From the NCBI GenBank assembly GCA_002423905.1, contig DIVC01000126.1:20595-30967 (forward strand): 10,373 nucleotides of DNA, read 5' to 3'. This document shows, in pieces, positions 7,259 to 10,373 of this stretch. Position 1 is the first letter of the stretch, and each line of letters begins with the position of its first letter. Under the pieces are notes generated by a model. That model did no database searches. It saw nothing but the letters and a program-made list of their open reading frames with translations, and was not told the origin of the DNA. The stretch comes from Idiomarina sp. UBA6142. GTDB lineage: Bacteria; Pseudomonadota; Gammaproteobacteria; Enterobacterales; Alteromonadaceae. The translations under genes and the position numbers were made by a program.

Positions 7259-7273
7259 AACGGAGACACTACC

Positions 7274-7900
7274 ATGTCGACAATCGATTTCGTAATCCAT
7301 GCAGAACTTCGCACGGACACAGGGAAAGGTGCGAGCCGCCGCCTGCGTCGTGAAGAAAAAATCCCTGCAATTTTATACGGCGCTAACAAAGAGCCGGTTA
7401 TGCTGACTGTTGATCACAACAAAGTGAACAACATGGCGCAAAACGAAGCGTTTTATTCACACATCTTAACCGTCGTAGTTGATGGCAAGAAGCATCAAGC
7501 TATCCTGAAAGATGTGCAACGCCACATGTTTAAGCCTAAGTTAACTCACTTAGACTTCCAACGCGTTGAAAAAGGCCAGAAGCTTCACACTCACGTGCCA
7601 GTTCACTTCATTAATGAAAAAACTGCACCTGGCGTGAAAACTGACGGTGGTGTTGTGATGCACCATATCGCTGATATCGAAGTGACCTGTTTACCAGAGA
7701 ACTTGCCAGAATTCATCGAAGTGGATGTAGCTAACATGAACTTGGGTGATACCCTGCACTTAAGCGATCTGACCCTGCCTAAAGGCGTTGAGTCAGTTGA
7801 ATTAGCTAAAGGTGAATCACACAACCAAGCCGTGGTGTCTATTGTTGCACCGCGTGTTGACAAAGCCGCAGCCGCAGACGACGAAGCAGCAGCTGAATAA
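7274..7900 (+). CDS. rplY: 50S ribosomal protein bL25, CTC/TL5 long form
   Basis: bL25 binds loop E and helix IV of 5S rRNA in the large subunit. At 208 residues this is the two-domain form (general stress protein CTC, Thermus TL5); E. coli has only the 94-residue N-terminal domain. Residues 1-97 form the L25 domain with GKGASRRLRREEKIPAILYG (17-36), SHILTV and VQRHMFKPKLTHLDFQRV. Residues about 98-193 form the TL5 beta domain, with PVHFINEKTAPGVKTDGG, LPENLPEFIEVDV and LGDTLHLSDLTLPKGVE. The tail is a short alanine/aspartate/glutamate stretch. ATG 7274 has GGAG 8 bases upstream and yields the conserved N-terminus; an in-frame ATG at 7217 would add 19 residues with no family resemblance. Compared with its neighbours it appears richer in the codons expected of a highly expressed gene. 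It is followed by pth after 6 bases. Confidence 0.97.
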   Translation: MSTIDFVIHAELRTDTGKGASRRLRREEKIPAILYGANKEPVMLTVDHNKVNNMAQNEAFYSHILTVVVDGKKHQAILKDVQRHMFKPKLTHLDFQRVEKGQKLHTHVPVHFINEKTAPGVKTDGGVVMHHIADIEVTCLPENLPEFIEVDVANMNLGDTLHLSDLTLPKGVESVELAKGESHNQAVVSIVAPRVDKAAAADDEAAAE

Positions 7901-7906
7901 GGTCTA

Positions 7907-8497
7907 ATGGCCACGATTCGCTTACTCGTGGGCCTGGGTAATCCAGGCCCCGAATATTCCCAAACACGTCACAATGCCGGTTTTTGGTTAGTCGACCAAT
8001 ACGCACGGCAGCATCAAGTCAGCCTGCAATCCGAACCTAAATTTTTTGGTCATACCGCCCGTATTCAGCGTGGTAGTAGTGATTTACGCCTATTACAACC
8101 GATGACCTTTATGAATCGTAGCGGTCAAGCGGTGGCAGCAGTTGCAAACTTTTATAAAATCAGCCCCAGCGAAATTTTGGTCGCTTATGATGAGCTTGAC
8201 CTTCCGCCTGGTGTGGCAAAATTCAAGACTGGCGGCGGTGCCGGCGGTCACAATGGTATGAAAGATATGATCGCGCAGCTTGGCAGTGACCAATTTCATC
8301 GCCTGCGCATCGGCATTGGCCACCCTGGCGATAAAGCTCGGGTAACCGGCTTTGTGCTCGGTAAAGCCCCTGCCAGCGAACAACAATTGCTCGAACAAAG
8401 TATCGACCAAGCCTGCCGTGGTATTGATTTATTGCTCGACCAAGGCATGCTGGCCGCCCAGCAGTATTTACATAGTTTCAAAGCACAGCGAGATTAA
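7907..8497 (+). CDS. pth: Peptidyl-tRNA hydrolase
   Basis: Pth cleaves the ester bond of peptidyl-tRNAs released prematurely from ribosomes, returning tRNA to the pool; it is essential in bacteria. The 196 residues match the family. The substrate and catalytic residues are all present: N12 in GLGNPGPEY, catalytic H22 in TRHNAGFW, N70 in [10 protein letters not shown]95 in YDELDLPPG and N116 in [20 protein letters not shown] also follows the family pattern. The start lies 6 bases after the rplY stop, with AAGG of the stop region (TAAGGT) as ribosome site. It is followed by ychF after 2 bases. The pth-ychF pair is conserved across many gammaproteobacteria. Confidence 0.98.
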   Translation: MATIRLLVGLGNPGPEYSQTRHNAGFWLVDQYARQHQVSLQSEPKFFGHTARIQRGSSDLRLLQPMTFMNRSGQAVAAVANFYKISPSEILVAYDELDLPPGVAKFKTGGGAGGHNGMKDMIAQLGSDQFHRLRIGIGHPGDKARVTGFVLGKAPASEQQLLEQSIDQACRGIDLLLDQGMLAAQQYLHSFKAQRD

Positions 8498-8499
8498 TT

Positions 8500-9591
8500 A
8501 TGGGTTTCAAATGTGGCATCGTTGGTTTACCCAACGTCGGTAAATCAACACTTTTCAATGCTTTAACCAAAGCAGGTATTGAAGCAGCAAACTTTCCATT
8601 TTGTACCATCGAACCGAATACCGGGGTGGTGGCAGTTCCTGATCAACGCCTCGATGCCTTGGCAGCCATTGTGAATCCGCAACGGGTGGTGCCCACTAGT
8701 ATGGAATTTGTTGATATTGCTGGCTTGGTTAAAGGCGCCTCCAAAGGCGAAGGCTTGGGCAACCAATTTTTGGCCAATATTCGCGAAACCGATGCCATTG
8801 GTCATGTGGTTCGCTGCTTTGAAAATGAAAATATTGTCCACGTTGCTGGCAAAGTGGATCCAGCCGAAGACATTGAAACCATCAATACCGAACTGGCATT
8901 AGCCGACTTAGATAGCGTCGAAAAAGCCATTTATCGACAAGCTAAAAAAGCCAAAGGCGGCGATAAACAAGCCGCAGCTGAGGTCACTGTCTTACAAAAA
9001 TTGTTGCCTGCGCTGGAACAAGGCGAAATGGCCCGCTCGGTTACGCTAACTGATGACGAGAAAGCGGTTATTCGTAGTTATAACCTGCTGACCATGAAAC
9101 CAACCATGTATATCGCTAACGTCAATGACGACGGCTTTGATAACAACCCATACTTGGATGTGGTCCGCGCTATCGCCGCCAAAGAAAACGCCATCGTGGT
9201 GCCAGTCTGTGCCGAAATTGAAAGTGAAATTGCTGAGCTAGACGAAGCCGAAAAAGCTGAGTTTATGACCGATCTGGGCCTCACTGAGCCGGGCTTAAAC
9301 CGAGTGATTCGCGGCGGCTATCAATTGCTCAACTTGCAAACCTATTTTACTGCTGGGGTAAAAGAGGTGCGTGCTTGGACTATTCCAATCGGCGCAACCG
9401 CACCCCAAGCAGCCGGCAAAATTCACTCCGACTTTGAGAAAGGCTTTATTCGCGCGGTGGTGGTTGGCTTTGACGACTACGTTCAATTCAAAGGCGAAAA
9501 TGGCGCCAAAGAAGCTGGCAAACGCCGCGAAGAAGGCAAAGACTATATCGTCAAAGACGGCGACGTGATCTTGTTCCGCTTTAACGTTTAA
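8500..9591 (+). CDS. ychF: Ribosome-binding ATPase YchF (OLA1 family, Obg-related)
   Basis: YchF is an Obg-related P-loop protein that binds the 70S ribosome and prefers ATP to GTP; in E. coli it is linked to oxidative-stress response and leaderless-mRNA translation. The 363 residues equal the E. coli length. P-loop GLPNVGKST is at 9-17 and the switch II DIAG region at 72-75. H114 (IVHV) is the residue that takes over the catalytic glutamine's role in this family. The G4 position reads NVND (207-210) instead of NKxD, the change that explains ATP preference. An alpha-helical insertion spans about 135-195, and a C-terminal TGS domain runs from about residue 275, ending [12 protein letters not shown]. 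The start is 2 bases after the pth stop without a strong Shine-Dalgarno, suggesting coupling. The transcript ends at the terminator just downstream. Confidence 0.98.
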   Translation: MGFKCGIVGLPNVGKSTLFNALTKAGIEAANFPFCTIEPNTGVVAVPDQRLDALAAIVNPQRVVPTSMEFVDIAGLVKGASKGEGLGNQFLANIRETDAIGHVVRCFENENIVHVAGKVDPAEDIETINTELALADLDSVEKAIYRQAKKAKGGDKQAAAEVTVLQKLLPALEQGEMARSVTLTDDEKAVIRSYNLLTMKPTMYIANVNDDGFDNNPYLDVVRAIAAKENAIVVPVCAEIESEIAELDEAEKAEFMTDLGLTEPGLNRVIRGGYQLLNLQTYFTAGVKEVRAWTIPIGATAPQAAGKIHSDFEKGFIRAVVVGFDDYVQFKGENGAKEAGKRREEGKDYIVKDGDVILFRFNV

Positions 9592-9619
9592 GCCCTCTTC
9601 AGCTATAAAAATGGCTTGC

Positions 9620-9655
9620 CGGGCGACTATCGACAGATAGTCGCCCGTTTTGTTT
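9620..9655 (+). terminator. Intrinsic terminator after ychF
   Basis: CGGGCGACTATC (9620-9631) pairs perfectly with GATAGTCGCCCG (9636-9647) around a GACA tetraloop, 12 pairs in all, followed by TTTTGTTT. This is a strong terminator for the plus-strand unit. On the minus strand the same stem is followed only after about 8 bases by a run of five T, so it may also help end sseA transcripts, but less convincingly. Confidence 0.92.
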
Positions 9656-9668
9656 CAGCGCTAGCCAA

Positions 9669-10373
9669 TCAAATACGACCGAATTCTGCCCACGACCCGT
9701 CATACAGCTGCAATCTTGCCGCAATCCCAGCCCGCTGAGCCGCTAACAACAGAATACAGGCAGTAATGCCTGAACCACAGCTGAATAGCAATCGTTGCTT
9801 ATGGTCTAAGCCAAGCGTGGCAAATTGTTCAGCCAGTTGCTCCGGCGCGGCAAAACGATATCCCTGCATGAGTTCGGTAAAAGGTAAATTGCACGAACCC
9901 GGGATATGGCCACTGCGCATATCGGCCCGTGGCTCCGGCTTACGTCCATAAAAGCGCTCGGCCGAGCGCGCATCGACAATACCTACTGTGGCCTGGTGCA
10001 TACTCGCTTCAACCTCGGCCTTACTGACTAGCCAACTTGGGTCATAGTGCGCAACCGCATTACCTTGACGCCTCGGCGCAGCATAGTCGGTTGTGGTTGG
10101 CCGCTGCTCTGCCAACCATTGCGGCAGGCCACCATCGAGCACTGCCACATGGCTTAGGCCCATAGCCTTAAGAATCACCCAGGCTCGTGGTGCACTGTAA
10201 ATGCCTTGATTGTCATACAGCACCAATTGACTGTGTTGATTAACGCCAAGACGCTGCAATACCTCGGTGACCTGGTTCGCAGACGGAAAGGTATTCGGCA
10301 GCTCGGCGCTGTGATCAACCAGATCAACTTCCAAATGAAGCTGTTGTGCCCCGCGAATGACCGTCAGCTGGTC
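9669..10373 (-). CDS. sseA: 3-mercaptopyruvate sulfurtransferase, N-terminus outside window
   Basis: The visible 234 residues form most of a two-domain rhodanese-type sulfurtransferase. The reading frame stays open to the window edge, where DQLTVIRGAQ aligns with the HIPGA region of E. coli SseA, so roughly 40-50 residues are missing. The first rhodanese domain shows LYDNQGIYSAPRAWVILKAMG and the VLDGGLPQWL block. The second shows VDARSAERFYG, RSGHIPGSCNLP and the active-site loop CGSGIT, whose cysteine lies 35 residues before the C-terminus. CGSG(I/V)T marks mercaptopyruvate sulfurtransferases, where thiosulfate sulfurtransferases have CRKGVT. The protein ends at SWAEFGRI, without the short DLPVE-like extension seen in E. 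coli. It converges on ychF across a 77-base gap containing the terminator. The natural substrate here is inferred from the loop. Confidence 0.93.
   Translation of the reverse strand, partial: DQLTVIRGAQQLHLEVDLVDHSAELPNTFPSANQVTEVLQRLGVNQHSQLVLYDNQGIYSAPRAWVILKAMGLSHVAVLDGGLPQWLAEQRPTTTDYAAPRRQGNAVAHYDPSWLVSKAEVEASMHQATVGIVDARSAERFYGRKPEPRADMRSGHIPGSCNLPFTELMQGYRFAAPEQLAEQFATLGLDHKQRLLFSCGSGITACILLLAAQRAGIAARLQLYDGSWAEFGRI

Noticed and set aside
1..10373. Mobile element, CRISPR array, phage or defence island
   Set aside because: No transposase, integrase, direct repeats or inverted-repeat borders were seen, and every long open stretch is a conserved housekeeping gene in a conserved order apart from the response regulator.

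Overview
The window is a stretch of gammaproteobacterial core chromosome. Gene content, gene order and protein sequence all fit the conserved region where hemA-prfA-prmC-sirB2-sirB1 runs away from lolB-ispE-prs. The 208-residue, CTC-type bL25 and the order prs-rplY-pth-ychF resemble marine Alteromonadales and pseudomonads more than enterobacteria. Base composition looks close to 50% GC, and many proteins are rich in glutamine. An Idiomarina- or Alteromonas-like host is my best guess, but it is inference and I would not name a genus. I see no mobile elements, CRISPR arrays, tRNA or rRNA genes.

Left part, minus strand, 4610 down to 1: a tightly packed operon in the order hemA (glutamyl-tRNA reductase), prfA (release factor 1), prmC (methyltransferase for the GGQ glutamine of release factors), a small response regulator, sirB2 (four-helix membrane protein) and sirB1 (cut by the window edge). 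Genes abut or overlap by a few bases down to sirB2. The extra gene is the response regulator. Its receiver domain has the sequence hallmarks of the receivers that normally precede a DUF3369 domain, but here it is followed only by a short glutamine-rich coiled coil. In the Escherichia coli arrangement prmC is followed directly by sirB2.

Middle and right part, plus strand, 4709 to 9591: lolB (outer-membrane lipoprotein receptor), ispE (isoprenoid precursor kinase), prs (PRPP synthase), rplY (ribosomal protein bL25), pth (peptidyl-tRNA hydrolase) and ychF (ribosome-associated ATPase). lolB-ispE-prs is nearly gapless. rplY has its own likely promoter in the 110-base gap after prs, with a GC-rich discriminator, followed by a leader hairpin and a T-rich run. 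pth and ychF follow with gaps of 6 and 2 bases, and a strong intrinsic terminator closes the unit. hemA and lolB diverge from a 98-base gap that contains a good promoter for hemA.

Right edge, minus strand: sseA, a 3-mercaptopyruvate sulfurtransferase converging on ychF and missing its N-terminus at the window edge.

Functionally the region is dominated by translation: termination (prfA, prmC), recycling of stalled peptidyl-tRNA (pth), ribosome structure and stress response (rplY, ychF), and charged tRNA-Glu as the substrate of hemA. It also holds precursor metabolism (hemA, ispE, prs) and envelope biogenesis (lolB). No new multi-gene system is evident. The parts most worth a second look are the orphan receiver protein inside the hemA operon and the rplY leader.
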